DNA of 61,454 nt from Palsa-459 sp035937595 (GTDB lineage: Bacteria; Actinomycetota; Acidimicrobiia; Acidimicrobiales; RAAP-2), in assembly GCA_035937595.1 (NCBI GenBank), contig DASZHS010000037.1, positions 1-61,454 on the forward strand. Reading direction: 5' to 3'. Position 1 is the stretch's first letter. Every line of letters starts with the position of its first letter. A program made the position numbers and the translations under genes. The notes under the pieces were generated by a model. That model was not told the origin of the DNA, ran no database searches, and saw only the letters and a list, made by a program, of their open reading frames with translations. Shown piece after piece: positions 42,276-51,313 of the stretch.

Positions 42276-44220
42276 GACCACGCTCACGGAGCGACTGCTC
42301 CACGCCGCCGGCGTCATCGACGAGGTTGGCTCTGTCGATGACGGCACGACCCAGACCGACACGCTCCTGCTCGAGCGGCAGCGTGGCATCACGATCAGGT
42401 CGGCGGTTGTCAGCTTCGCCATCGGCGATCTCACGGTCAACCTGATCGACACGCCCGGACACCCAGACTTCATCGCGGAGGTGGAGCGGGCACTGAGCGT
42501 GCTCGATGGCGCCGTCCTCGTCGTCTCGGCGGTCGAAGGCGTGCAGTCCCAGACCCGCATCCTGATGCGGGCGCTGCAGCGCCTCGTCATCCCGGCGCTC
42601 GTGTTCGTCAACAAGACGGACCGGACCGGCGCCGACGTCGAGGCGACGATCCAGGCCGTCGCCGAGCGACTCGGGGTGATCACGATCCCCACGTCCGTCG
42701 CCCACGGGGTCGGGACGCGCGAGACGTCGACGGTCCCCCATCGGATGGACGACGTCGGTTACCAGGCGCTCCTGCTCGAGACACTGACGGTCAGGAGCGA
42801 CCAGCTCCTGTCCGCCTACGTCGAGGGCGGCGCCCGGGTCCCTGCGGGATCCCTTCATGGCGAGCTCGCGAAGCAGACGAGGGATGCGGCGGTGACGCCC
42901 GTCTTCGTCGGCTCCGCCATCACCGGTGCGGGCATCGACCTCCTGATGGCGGGGATCGCAGAGCTGCTCCCGGCGTCCTCGGGTGACCCAGATGGTCCCC
43001 TGGCGGCGAGGGTCTTCAAGGTCGAGCGGGCAGTCGGTACTCCCAAGCTGGCGTACCTCCGCGTGTTCTCGGGGACACTGCATGCACGGGACCGCGTGCG
43101 GTTCGGACAGGCGGGAGAGGGCAGGGTGACCGCGCTCTCCGTCGTCGCACCGCACGAATCGGCACCACGATCGATGGTCAGCGCCGGCGAGGTGGCGAAG
43201 ATCGGCGGGCTCGACACGGTCCGGGTCGGTGACCTCATCAGCGATGTCGGCGGGCACGCCGGCGATGAGGCGCAGTTCGCTCCTCCGATGCTCGAGGCCA
43301 TCGTCGCTCCGGCGGACGCCGCCGACCGATCCCAGCTGTGGATCGCCTTGAGAGAGCTCGAGGACCAGGATCCGCTGATCGCCGTCCGCCGCGACGAGGC
43401 ACGGCACGCGATCTCTGTCTCCCTCTACGGGGAGGTGCAGAAGGAGGTCGTCGCGGCGACCCTCGAGAGCGAGTACTCGCTCCGGGTGACCTTTGAAGAG
43501 ACCACCCCGATCTGCATCGAGCGTCCACTCGGCACCGGCGAGGCCGTCGAGTACCTCAACGCGACCACGAACCCGTTCGCGGCGACCCTGGGACTGCGCG
43601 TCGAGCCCACCACGATCGACTCGGGCGTCAGCCTCCGGCTCGACGTCGCACACGACGGCGTCCCGCTGCACCTCTTCCGAAGCGTCGAGGGCTTCGCCGT
43701 TGCGATGCACGGGTACGTCAACGAGGCAGCGCAGGAGGGACTCTTCGGATGGAGGGTCACGGACTGCGCCGTGACCGTGACGGCGTGCGGCTACGGCGGG
43801 AGTGACGGTCCACCGTCGAGGCGGGGACCTGCCCCCACCTTCAAGGACTTTCAGCGCCTCACCGCCGTCGTGCTCATGGGGGCCCTGGAGCGGGCGCGAT
43901 CGATCGTCTGTCAGCCCATCGTTCGCTCGCGACTCGAGATCCCGGCGGGCTCGACCGGCGCACTCACCGCCGCGCTCTCTCGGGCGGGGGCCACGGTGCA
44001 CACCTCGATCACCCTCGGTCGCTTCACGGTGATCGAGGCGACCTTGCCGGTCATCCACGCGAACGACCTGCAACGTCAGCTGCCCCGCCTGACGAGCGGC
44101 GAAGGCGTGCTCGAGTCGACGCCGGCCGGCTACACGCCCGTCACTGGCACGCCGCCGACCCGACCACGAACCTCGGCGAGCCCGCTCAACCTCAAGGAGT
44201 ACCTCGCCAGCCTGTCCTGA
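42223..44220 (+). CDS. TetM/OtrA-type ribosomal protection GTPase (EF-G-like)
   Basis: 665 residues, close to OtrA length. TTG start with a GGAGGG site. G motifs are AHVDAGKTT (12-20), DTPGH (76-80) and NKTD (130-133). Between them SVLDGAVLVVSAVEGVQSQTRIL is diagnostic of the ribosomal protection subfamily rather than EF-G. Domains II-V follow to a C-terminal LNLKEYLASL. These GTPases bind the ribosome and displace tetracycline from the decoding site. Chromosomal homologues are frequent in actinobacteria and resistance is not assured. The gene stands alone except for the overlapping leader ORF. Confidence 0.93.
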   Translation: MLQRTLNLGILAHVDAGKTTLTERLLHAAGVIDEVGSVDDGTTQTDTLLLERQRGITIRSAVVSFAIGDLTVNLIDTPGHPDFIAEVERALSVLDGAVLVVSAVEGVQSQTRILMRALQRLVIPALVFVNKTDRTGADVEATIQAVAERLGVITIPTSVAHGVGTRETSTVPHRMDDVGYQALLLETLTVRSDQLLSAYVEGGARVPAGSLHGELAKQTRDAAVTPVFVGSAITGAGIDLLMAGIAELLPASSGDPDGPLAARVFKVERAVGTPKLAYLRVFSGTLHARDRVRFGQAGEGRVTALSVVAPHESAPRSMVSAGEVAKIGGLDTVRVGDLISDVGGHAGDEAQFAPPMLEAIVAPADAADRSQLWIALRELEDQDPLIAVRRDEARHAISVSLYGEVQKEVVAATLESEYSLRVTFEETTPICIERPLGTGEAVEYLNATTNPFAATLGLRVEPTTIDSGVSLRLDVAHDGVPLHLFRSVEGFAVAMHGYVNEAAQEGLFGWRVTDCAVTVTACGYGGSDGPPSRRGPAPTFKDFQRLTAVVLMGALERARSIVCQPIVRSRLEIPAGSTGALTAALSRAGATVHTSITLGRFTVIEATLPVIHANDLQRQLPRLTSGEGVLESTPAGYTPVTGTPPTRPRTSASPLNLKEYLASLS

Positions 44221-44521
44221 GTCACCGCTGCCACCCCGCGTCACCGGCACGGCGCACGCTCGGCGCCGCCCCGCGGGAACAATGGGCACCGCGAGCTTCG
44301 TACGCCGGATCCAGTGCGGTGCCGCCCGTCGGCGGCTCGCAGGGACGCGCAGGTCCGCTGGCCGCCGCGTTGCCTACGCCCTCGCCAGACGAAGCCCACG
44401 GGCACGTCGACTTCCACGGCGTCGAGGTGCGCGCCGTGGTCTGCGCCGCGGTCCACCTGCGGCGGGGTGACGCCGATCGCGCTCTCGCGGTCCCGGGGCT
44501 CACGGTCGATCCGGCGGTCGC
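44221..44521. other. Gap without a gene
   Basis: About 300 bases between two convergent genes. Only short GC-driven open frames are present; I see no RNA, repeat or clear terminator here. Confidence 0.5.
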
Positions 44522-45727
44522 TCATAGGCGCACGTAGCCGACCTCGTCGTGGAGGCTCAGGTCGAGGCCGGCAGCCTCCTCCTCGCCGGACACGCGGAGG
44601 CCCACGCTCTTGTCGGTCACCCACAGGATGGCCCACGTCACGATGAACGGGTAGATCAGACCGAACCCCGCGAGCACGGACTGGCGGCCGAGCTGCGCCC
44701 ACCCACCGGCCGGTCCGACCGCGTTCACCGCCACGCTCGCAAAGACGCCGGTCAGGACGACGCCGATCGCGCCGCCGACCATGTGGACGCCGACGACGTC
44801 GAGCGCGTCGTCATAGCGGAGGCGGTCCTTCAACTGCACGGCGGCGTAGCAGAGCAGTCCCGCCGCGGCACCGATCACCAGCGATGCCCACGTCGGCACG
44901 TAGCCCGACGCCGGCGTGATCGCCGCCAACCCGGCGACCGCTCCTGCGGCGATGCCGATCCCCGAGGGCTTCCGTCGGCGACGCCACTCGACGAACATCC
45001 AGGCGAGCATCCCTGCACAAGCGCCCAGCTGGGTGTTCACCAGCGCCTGCGTCGCGACGCTCCCAGCGGTGAAGGCACTGCCGGCGTTGAAGCCGAACCA
45101 GCCGAACCACAGCGTTCCGGCACCCAGGAGGACGAGCGGGATGTTGTGCGGACGATCGAGTCGTCCACGGCGTCCGAGGTAGAGCACGGTTGCGAGTGCC
45201 GACGCGCCTGCCAGCTCGTGGACGACGGATCCTCCCGCGAAGTCAACGGCGTGCAGGCCGCTCGCGCCCAGGAAGCCCCCGCCCCACACCCAGTGCGCGA
45301 ACGGGCAGTAGACGAGGAGCGACCACAGGCCGATGAAGACCAGGTAGCCACGGAAGTGCATCCGCTCGGTGAAGGCCCCTGCGATGAGGGCCGGGGTGAT
45401 CACCGCGAACATCATCTGGAAGGCCATGAACAGCAGCGGAGGGATGGTCGGCGCGAAGGACGACGGCGTCGTGCCGACACCACGGAGCATGAAGTACTGG
45501 AAGCCCCCGAGGACTCCCGCATGGTCCGGTCCGAAGGCGACGGAGTAGCCAACGACGATCCAGAGCACGGACACAACGCCGATCGCCACGAAGCTCTGTG
45601 CCATCGTGGCGATGACGTTCTTCTCTCCGACGAGGCCACCGTAGAAGAGGGCCAAGCCCGGCATCATGAAAAAGACGAGTGCGGTCGCTACCAACATCCA
45701 CGCAGTGTCGCCGGCGCTCACGTGCAT
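44522..45727 (-). CDS. amt: Ammonium transporter Amt
   Basis: 401 residues from ATG 45727, which has a GGGAGGG site 5 nt upstream; a longer frame start is not needed. Eleven hydrophobic segments are expected. Family blocks include MMPGLALFYGGLVG.KN near 17-35, FAHWVWGGGFLGASGLHAVDFAGGSVVHE near 135-165 (pore His region), NIPLVLLGAGTLWFGWFGFNAGSA, and DDALDVVGVHMVGGAIG near 310-326 (second pore His). It imports ammonium through the inner membrane. No GlnK/GlnD gene follows, so PII control must come from elsewhere. Confidence 0.96.
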   Translation of the reverse strand: MHVSAGDTAWMLVATALVFFMMPGLALFYGGLVGEKNVIATMAQSFVAIGVVSVLWIVVGYSVAFGPDHAGVLGGFQYFMLRGVGTTPSSFAPTIPPLLFMAFQMMFAVITPALIAGAFTERMHFRGYLVFIGLWSLLVYCPFAHWVWGGGFLGASGLHAVDFAGGSVVHELAGASALATVLYLGRRGRLDRPHNIPLVLLGAGTLWFGWFGFNAGSAFTAGSVATQALVNTQLGACAGMLAWMFVEWRRRRKPSGIGIAAGAVAGLAAITPASGYVPTWASLVIGAAAGLLCYAAVQLKDRLRYDDALDVVGVHMVGGAIGVVLTGVFASVAVNAVGPAGGWAQLGRQSVLAGFGLIYPFIVTWAILWVTDKSVGLRVSGEEEAAGLDLSLHDEVGYVRL

Positions 45728-45837
45728 GTGACCCTCCCGAGTTGCCTGCGGACAAATCGGGTTACAGCATGCTCGATGAGACGAACGCAGCAGCGGATGA
45801 CCGACACGCACTGAAAGGTTGGATGTCAGTGCGTCGC

Positions 45838-46614
45838 TTAGCCGAGAGTGTCGAGCGTCAGCATCTCCTCGTCCGTGAGGCAGAAGTCAAAGACCCTGGC
45901 GTTCGCCTCGATGCGCTCTTTGTCGCACGACTTCGGGATGACCACGAAGTCGTGCTGGAGGCTCCATCGGATGAGCACCTGCGCCGGGGTGCGGGAGTGC
46001 GCTCGCGCGATCGCCTGCAACGTCGGATCGTCGAGCTTCCTCCCGTGGGTGAGCGGGCTGTAGGCCTCCACCACCACGTCGTGCGTCTGGCACCACGCGA
46101 CGACACCCTTCGAGAAGTGGTAGGGCGACACCTCGATTTGGTTCAACACCGGTGCGACGTCGGCATCCCGCAACGTCCGCTCGAGGTGCTCGATGCTGTA
46201 GTTGCTCACGCCCACCGATTTCGCGAGGCCGCTCTTCGCGATCTTCTCCATCGCTCTCCACGTCTGCAGCAACCTGCCCGGCAACGGAAAGTGCACGAGG
46301 TAGAGGTCGATGTAGTCGATGTCGAGTCGCTGCAGACTGTCGTGAAAGGCACGCTCGACCCAGAGGGCATCGAGCGGGAAGAGCTTCGTGGTCACCCAGA
46401 TCTCCTCGCGCGCGACACCACTCGTGCGAATGGCCTCGCCGACGCCGCGCTCGTTCTTGTAGTACTTCGCCGTGTCGAAGTGGCGGATGCCCGCGTCCAG
46501 GGCCCAATGGACGGCATCTTGAACCTGCTCGCCGTCCGGTATCTGCCAGACCCCGAGGCCGAGCGCCGGGATGGATCTGCCGTCCCGCAGAGGGATGCGC
46601 AGGTCGGCATTCAC
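45838..46614 (-). CDS. Aldo/keto reductase
   Basis: 258 residues, a (beta/alpha)8 barrel. The catalytic tetrad is visible: Asp and Tyr in HFDTAKYY (about 47-54), Lys in VTTKLF (about 77) and His in YLVHFPLP (about 108). The NADPH loop is VIPKSCDKERIEAN near 222-235. It matches the AKR5-like 2,5-diketo-gluconate reductase group. A GAGGTGG site precedes the GTG start. It lies upstream of amt on the same strand with 110 bp between them. Confidence 0.94.
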   Translation of the reverse strand: MNADLRIPLRDGRSIPALGLGVWQIPDGEQVQDAVHWALDAGIRHFDTAKYYKNERGVGEAIRTSGVAREEIWVTTKLFPLDALWVERAFHDSLQRLDIDYIDLYLVHFPLPGRLLQTWRAMEKIAKSGLAKSVGVSNYSIEHLERTLRDADVAPVLNQIEVSPYHFSKGVVAWCQTHDVVVEAYSPLTHGRKLDDPTLQAIARAHSRTPAQVLIRWSLQHDFVVIPKSCDKERIEANARVFDFCLTDEEMLTLDTLG

Positions 46615-47301
46615 ACCTGTCCACCTCCGCTCGGGCTCCCGCTGCCTCGAAGTTACTTCCCTCGCTCACGCAACTGAAACGTGCCAGGACACCTCGGCAG
46701 CCACCCGCTCTGCAGGTTGGTCATAGGGTGCCGTCGTGGCCAGTCGAAGCTCCGGACAACGGAACAAAGACGCGCTCGAGAAGCTCGAGGACTGCGTCGA
46801 TGTGCGCGCGACGACGTCGTCAACCGGCACGCATCCACGCCTCGTGCCGCTGTCCTTGGCTGGGATGGCCAGCAGGTCCTCGTGGCGAGCCCAGCGTCGA
46901 CGGTGACGGCTCGGAACGCCGCGGCCCGTCCGGTGATCAGGGACCCCGCGACTTGGTGATGATCGATGCGAGCGTCACCTCTGCTCGCGTTGACGAGGCG
47001 GACGTGGACCCGGACGTTCGCCGGACGGCCTGGAACCCTCGCGTTCCGGACGGTCGCGGGGTGATGCTCCGCATGCGCCCCACCCGTGCTCGGACGTGGA
47101 GGGGCGAGGCGGCGACGGCCGGGCGCACCGTGCTGGCAACGGCGCATGGCTGACGTGACGTCCGATTCTTCGGGTCACTCCGCTGCGATCTACCCCGTCG
47201 CCGGATTGGGCTGAGGTGCTCGTTCGCCGGCGCCGCGCGATGGTTGGCGGTCCCCACGCTCGGCGGAGCCGTCCGGGGAGTCCAAGCCCCGAGGTGACGT
47301 G
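46615..47301. other. Largely gene-less stretch, one possible small leaderless ORF
   Basis: About 690 bases with no recognisable product on either strand. The only signal is a -10-like TAGGGT at 46724-46729, 6 nt before a GTG, opening a 56-codon frame (46736-46906). The rest, including a 164-codon minus-strand frame, shows no domain and may be decayed coding DNA. Confidence 0.5.
46736..46906 (+). CDS. Possible small leaderless ORF of unknown function
   Basis: 56 codons starting VASRSSGQRNKDALEKLEDC and ending in WRAQRRR. The support is a TAGGGT hexamer exactly 6 nt before the GTG. The first half has normal high-GC3 codon usage, while the end looks out of frame. It may therefore be the surviving 5' end of a broken gene. 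Confidence 0.25.
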   Translation: MASRSSGQRNKDALEKLEDCVDVRATTSSTGTHPRLVPLSLAGMASRSSWRAQRRR

Positions 47302-48189
47302 ATGTCGGAGGTGCCCTACCGGGACGACCACGGACTCATCGGCGTGCTGGACCACTTTGGAATCGGTCCGACGTCCCTCCTGGGTCACGGCGGCGAGGCT
47401 TGGGTCTTCGCGTACGGCCAGGACCTGGTCCTCCGCGTGCTCCATCCGGGTGGACAGCGGTCGCACGTCGATCGCTCTCATGCACTCATCGCCGAGCTGA
47501 GCTGCGGGCCGCACGCCTACGACCTTCCCCAGCTGGTCGACGTCGGGGAGTTCGCCGGAAGAGTCTTCGCCCTCGAGCGACGGCTCCGAGGTCGGTCCGT
47601 CCTCGACGAGCTGACCTCGAGTTCGGCACGGCGACGGTCGGCCCTCATCGAGGCCTTCCTCGTGACGGCCGACGCCGTGGGAGACCTGCATCTCGAGCCG
47701 CGGGATGGTTTCGGCGATCTCCTCCGCGACGACGGTGTCACGGCGACGTCATGGCGCTCCTATCTCGCCGAGCGTGCGGCGCGCAACATGGCGCGCTCGA
47801 CGCTCGACCTGGCTTCCATCGACCCCGGTGCGCTCGCCGCGGAACTCCCCGAGGCCGAGGGAGCGGCGTTCGTGCACCTGGACCTGTACCCCGGGAACGT
47901 GCTCACCGATGGAAGCTCCATCACGGCCGTCCTCGACTTTGGTGCCACGTGCGTCGTCGGAGACCGCCGCCTCGACCCACTCTCCGCGGTCGTGTACCTG
48001 GAGGCGCCGGAGATCTCTCCCTCCGTTCGCGCCGAGGACATCGAGGTGGCGAGGAGGTGGCTTCAATCGCGAGGCCTCCAACGGTGGCTCGAGCCCGCGC
48101 GCCGATGGCTCGCCGCCTACTGGTCGTTCGCCGTCGACGATCCCAAGGTGCTCAGCTGGAGCGCTCGGATCCTCGCTGCGTCGCGGTGA
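47302..48189 (+). CDS. Aminoglycoside phosphotransferase-like kinase (APH/choline kinase fold)
   Basis: 295 residues; ATG 47302 with GAGGT 6 nt upstream (GTG 47299 also possible). The kinase landmarks are the nucleotide lobe LLGHGGEAWVFAYG..LVLRVLH (about 28-52), the catalytic loop HLDLYPGNVL near 193 (Asp, Asn) and DFG in VLDFGATCVVG near 213. Family members phosphorylate small alcohols or sugars and many are not resistance enzymes. The substrate is unknown. Confidence 0.87.
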   Translation: MSEVPYRDDHGLIGVLDHFGIGPTSLLGHGGEAWVFAYGQDLVLRVLHPGGQRSHVDRSHALIAELSCGPHAYDLPQLVDVGEFAGRVFALERRLRGRSVLDELTSSSARRRSALIEAFLVTADAVGDLHLEPRDGFGDLLRDDGVTATSWRSYLAERAARNMARSTLDLASIDPGALAAELPEAEGAAFVHLDLYPGNVLTDGSSITAVLDFGATCVVGDRRLDPLSAVVYLEAPEISPSVRAEDIEVARRWLQSRGLQRWLEPARRWLAAYWSFAVDDPKVLSWSARILAASR

Positions 48190-48423
48190 CCACCCGATGG
48201 AGACGCCGTCCGGCGGGATCGCCCTCGGTGTCCCGTAACCGATCGACGAGACGTCCTGGGATCGGACGGGTGGTGCGTCATCGTCGGCGATCGGCTGCAA
48301 TCCCGTGTCTCGTCGAGGAGCGAGGACCGCAACGACCGTTCCGGACGGGTCAATTCGCTATCTTCGGAGGTGCGCAGGAGTGGAGGTGGCGCTGATGGCC
48401 GGACACCGACGAGGGGCGGCGTA

Positions 48424-49305
48424 GTGGGGCGGAGCGGCTACTCCGCGGTCGTCGCGGCGGAGGACGGGACCGTCGAGGTCCAGCTCGAGGCCGACCACCC
48501 TGGCTTCCTCGATCCGGTGTACCGGGCGCGCCGAAACGACATCGCCAAGGCGTCCACCGACTACCGGACCGGCGACCCGATCCCGCTGATCTCGTACACG
48601 GATCAGGAGAACGAGATCTGGCGCATCGTCTCGGAGGAGCTCGCGCCCAAGCACGATAAGTATGCGTGCGCCGCCTTCCTCGACGCCAAGGACCGCGTGG
48701 GGCTGCCGACGGAGCGCATCCCGCAGCTCGCAGAGGTCACCGAGCGCCTCTCCCCACAGACGGGGTTCGGCTACGAGCCGGTCGCGGGTCTCGCGCCACT
48801 TCGCGAGTTCTACGGAGCGTTCGCGCGACAATCGTTCTACTCGACCCAGTACATCCGGCACCCATCGGTCCCGCAGTACACCCCGGAGCCCGACATCGTC
48901 CACGAGGTGATCGGACACGCAAACCAACTAGCGGACACTCGTTTCGCGGCCATCTGCGTCGAGGTGGGCCGTGCCGTGGAGCGCACGCAGTCACAGGAGG
49001 CGCTCGGCTTTCTGTCCAGGGTCTTCTGGTTCACCTTGGAGTTCGGGGTCGTGTGGGAGGACGGCGAGCTTCGCACCTACGGCGCAGGCTTGCTGTCGTC
49101 CATCGGTGAGCTGGACGAGTTCCGCAACGCCGAGATACGACCGATCAATTTCGCGGAGATGGGCACCGCGGTGTACGACATCACGCACTACCAGCCCGTG
49201 CTGTACTCGCTGTCCTCGATGAGCGAGCTCGAAGAGCGACTGACGACGTTCTACTCGAGCTACGACGACGCGACGTACGCGGACTTCGCCGACAGCGGCA
49301 AGTGA
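48424..49305 (+). CDS. phhA: Phenylalanine 4-monooxygenase (aromatic amino acid hydroxylase)
   Basis: 293 residues from GTG 48424, preceded by GAGGGGCGG; GTG 48370 is an alternative. The iron ligands His160 and His165 in DIVHEVIGHAN and Glu206 in FTLEFGVVW have nearly the spacing of the characterised enzymes (5 and 41 residues). LREFYGAFARQSFYSTQYIRHPS is the pterin/substrate loop. It hydroxylates phenylalanine to tyrosine with tetrahydrobiopterin-type cofactor and O2. No pterin-4a-carbinolamine dehydratase or regulator lies beside it, and prephenate dehydratase is 11 kb away. It lacks an N-terminal ACT domain. Confidence 0.94.
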   Translation: MGRSGYSAVVAAEDGTVEVQLEADHPGFLDPVYRARRNDIAKASTDYRTGDPIPLISYTDQENEIWRIVSEELAPKHDKYACAAFLDAKDRVGLPTERIPQLAEVTERLSPQTGFGYEPVAGLAPLREFYGAFARQSFYSTQYIRHPSVPQYTPEPDIVHEVIGHANQLADTRFAAICVEVGRAVERTQSQEALGFLSRVFWFTLEFGVVWEDGELRTYGAGLLSSIGELDEFRNAEIRPINFAEMGTAVYDITHYQPVLYSLSSMSELEERLTTFYSSYDDATYADFADSGK

Positions 49306-49438
49306 GAGCGACGACCGTCCTGACCGGCGAGTAGGAACGGTCGGCCGTGTCATCGTGGCGTCCTCCCAAGGACCGGACTGCACGAGCGCTCGATCGAGTG
49401 TGTCAGGTCGCCGCTACCGCACGCGCACCGTCGAGGGA

Positions 49439-49451
49439 TAGCCTCCGACCG
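49439..49451 (+). promoter_or_regulatory. -10 element with leaderless start (TAGCCT, 6 nt, GTG)
   Basis: TAGCCT at 49439-49444 is followed by 6 nt and the GTG of the secreted repeat protein, without a ribosome binding site. Confidence 0.55.
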
Positions 49452-51226
49452 TGCGCGCCCAGCGCCAAGTTGTTCTGAGGTTGACGGCCGCGAGCGCGGT
49501 TGTGGGTGCGCTGAGCCTCTGCACGGTCGGCTTCGCCGGCGCCGAGCCCGGCTTCTCCCCCGTTCAGGCCATGCCGGTTCCCAACGGCAACCTGGGCAAC
49601 GACTCCACCTACGGCTCGGTGTCGTGCCCGTCGACCACCTCGTGCACGGCCGTCGGTGTGACCGGGTCGGGCGTCCCGATCGTCGTCACGGAGGCATCGG
49701 GCGCATGGGGAGCGCCGCAGACGATCGCACTGCCGGTCGGCGGTGGCGGCGGCAGCCTCGGCGTCTCGTGCCCCTCGGTCGGTGACTGCCTCGCCGCAGG
49801 CGGGTACACGACGTCCGCCGGAGCGACGTCGCCGCTGCTCGTCGCAGAGTCGTCGGGGACGTGGGGTGCGGCCACGACCGCGACGCCCCCCGCCGACGCG
49901 CTGACCGGGGCGGCTGAGGACGCGACCTTCGCGACGCCTTGGTGCGCTTCAGCGGGCAACTGCGAAGCGGTCGGCGCCTACCGCGTCACCGCCACCACGG
50001 CGCGTCTGATGACCGCGGTCGAGACCGCCGGGACGTGGGGCACCGTCGCGGCGGTGCCGGGCGGCACCCAGACCTATGGCAACTTCCTTCCCTCGGTGAG
50101 GTTCGGGTGCACCGCCGTCGGCTCGTGCGTGGTGGTCACGGACCAGTCGGCGTGGGTCGAGACCGGCGGCACCTGGGGTGCGCGAACCGACCTCGCCCTG
50201 GGTCCCCACGAGGCCTTCGCACCCGGTGGCGTCGCCTGTCCGAGCACCGCCACCTGCGTCGCCGTGGGAACCCGGGTGGACTCGAGCTGTTACTGCCGTC
50301 CGTCCTTCTCCACCGCGTCGGTCACCGAGACGAGCGGCACCTGGAGTGCCCCCGAGGAGATACCACGTGGAGGGGGTGAGTCCGGCCTCAGCGGGATCGC
50401 GTGCGAGCCGACCGTGTGTCTGGCCGTCGGCAACGCCGGCTCGTACAACGACTTCGATACCTACACGGACCCGATCGCCTTCACCTGGTCGAACGGCACG
50501 TGGAGCTCGATCGGGACACAGCTGATCACACCCGGACCGCAAGAGACCGACGCGTCATGGTTCGACGACGTTGCGTGCGCCTCGGCGACCCAGTGCCTCG
50601 CGGTCGGCCGCGATGGCTACTTCGACGCCAGTGGAGGACCCAGTCTCCGGTTCCCCTACTCGTCAGTCCTCATCCCGGTCCGGTCGATCGTCGCGCCCGG
50701 TCCCCCGACGGCCCTCAGCGCGACGCCGATGCTGCACGGTGCGAACGTGTCGTTCGGCTACCCGCTTGACGACGGCGGCGCGCCGATCACGTCGTTCACC
50801 GCCACCGCGTCACCGGGTGGGAGCTCCTGCACGACCGCCGGTGATACCTGCGCAATCACGGGGCTCGTCGACGGACGTCAGTACGTCGTGTCGGCCACCG
50901 ACAGCAACGGCACCGCCTCATCGCAGCCCACGCTCTCGAGCCATTTCTTCGCTGGTCAGCCACCCGACGTCCCCTCGCACGTCCGCGTCGAGGCGGGGGG
51001 CGGCAGGGCATCCATCAGCTGGCAAGCGTCCAGCTCCCCGAGCGGCGAGCCAGTGCTTCGCTACCTCGTCCGCCTGCAGGGACAGCAGCACCCGGTCTGC
51101 GTCACCAGGATGGACAGGTGCACCCTTCGAGGACTGGTGCACGGCTTCGTGTACGTCACGGCGATCACTGCGATCAATGTCACCGGCGCCTCAGGGCCGT
51201 TCGTGCTGCGATTCGTCGCGAAGTGA
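49451..51226 (+). CDS. Secreted seven-repeat CPSxxxCxAVG protein with two fibronectin type III domains
   Basis: 591 residues. A signal peptide ends near GFAGAEP (about 31). Seven repeats follow, each with a Cys pair (59/65, 107/113, 165/171, 220/226, 263/269, 318/323, 376/382) in an SCPSxxxCxAVG-like strand. Six are trailed by an E.SGTWG-like strand. This predicts a seven-bladed beta-propeller with one disulfide per blade. Two fibronectin type III domains follow (about 415-505 and 510-591), each with its own Cys pair. No enzyme motif is visible. A role in adhesion or polymer binding is inferred. Confidence 0.85.
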   Translation: MRAQRQVVLRLTAASAVVGALSLCTVGFAGAEPGFSPVQAMPVPNGNLGNDSTYGSVSCPSTTSCTAVGVTGSGVPIVVTEASGAWGAPQTIALPVGGGGGSLGVSCPSVGDCLAAGGYTTSAGATSPLLVAESSGTWGAATTATPPADALTGAAEDATFATPWCASAGNCEAVGAYRVTATTARLMTAVETAGTWGTVAAVPGGTQTYGNFLPSVRFGCTAVGSCVVVTDQSAWVETGGTWGARTDLALGPHEAFAPGGVACPSTATCVAVGTRVDSSCYCRPSFSTASVTETSGTWSAPEEIPRGGGESGLSGIACEPTVCLAVGNAGSYNDFDTYTDPIAFTWSNGTWSSIGTQLITPGPQETDASWFDDVACASATQCLAVGRDGYFDASGGPSLRFPYSSVLIPVRSIVAPGPPTALSATPMLHGANVSFGYPLDDGGAPITSFTATASPGGSSCTTAGDTCAITGLVDGRQYVVSATDSNGTASSQPTLSSHFFAGQPPDVPSHVRVEAGGGRASISWQASSSPSGEPVLRYLVRLQGQQHPVCVTRMDRCTLRGLVHGFVYVTAITAINVTGASGPFVLRFVAK

Positions 51227-51277
51227 GGCGGGCGGTGAGCGCACGGCAGTGGCGAACCGGGACCGCGCTGTCTCACC

Positions 51278-51313
51278 GAGCGGCCGGCCGTCACTGAGCG
51301 GCTGGCCGTCACC
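51278..51313. repeat. Tandem 18-bp repeat, two copies
   Basis: GAGCGGCCGGCCGTCACT (51278-51295) is followed directly by a copy with two changes (51296-51313). It lies between two convergent genes and covers the last codon and stop of the methyltransferase gene. Confidence 0.6.

Noticed and set aside
45728..45800. GlnR boxes upstream of amt (and gltB)
   Set aside because: GTTAC-like pieces occur, but the paired GTnAC-n6-GAAAC arrangement is not present at either gene.
46653..47147. Minus-strand 164-codon frame
   Set aside because: No ribosome site, no -10, Arg/Pro-rich random composition and no recognisable domain.
51278..51313. 18-bp tandem repeat as part of a CRISPR array
   Set aside because: Copies are directly adjacent with no spacers, and no cas genes occur. 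No CRISPR array is present in the window.
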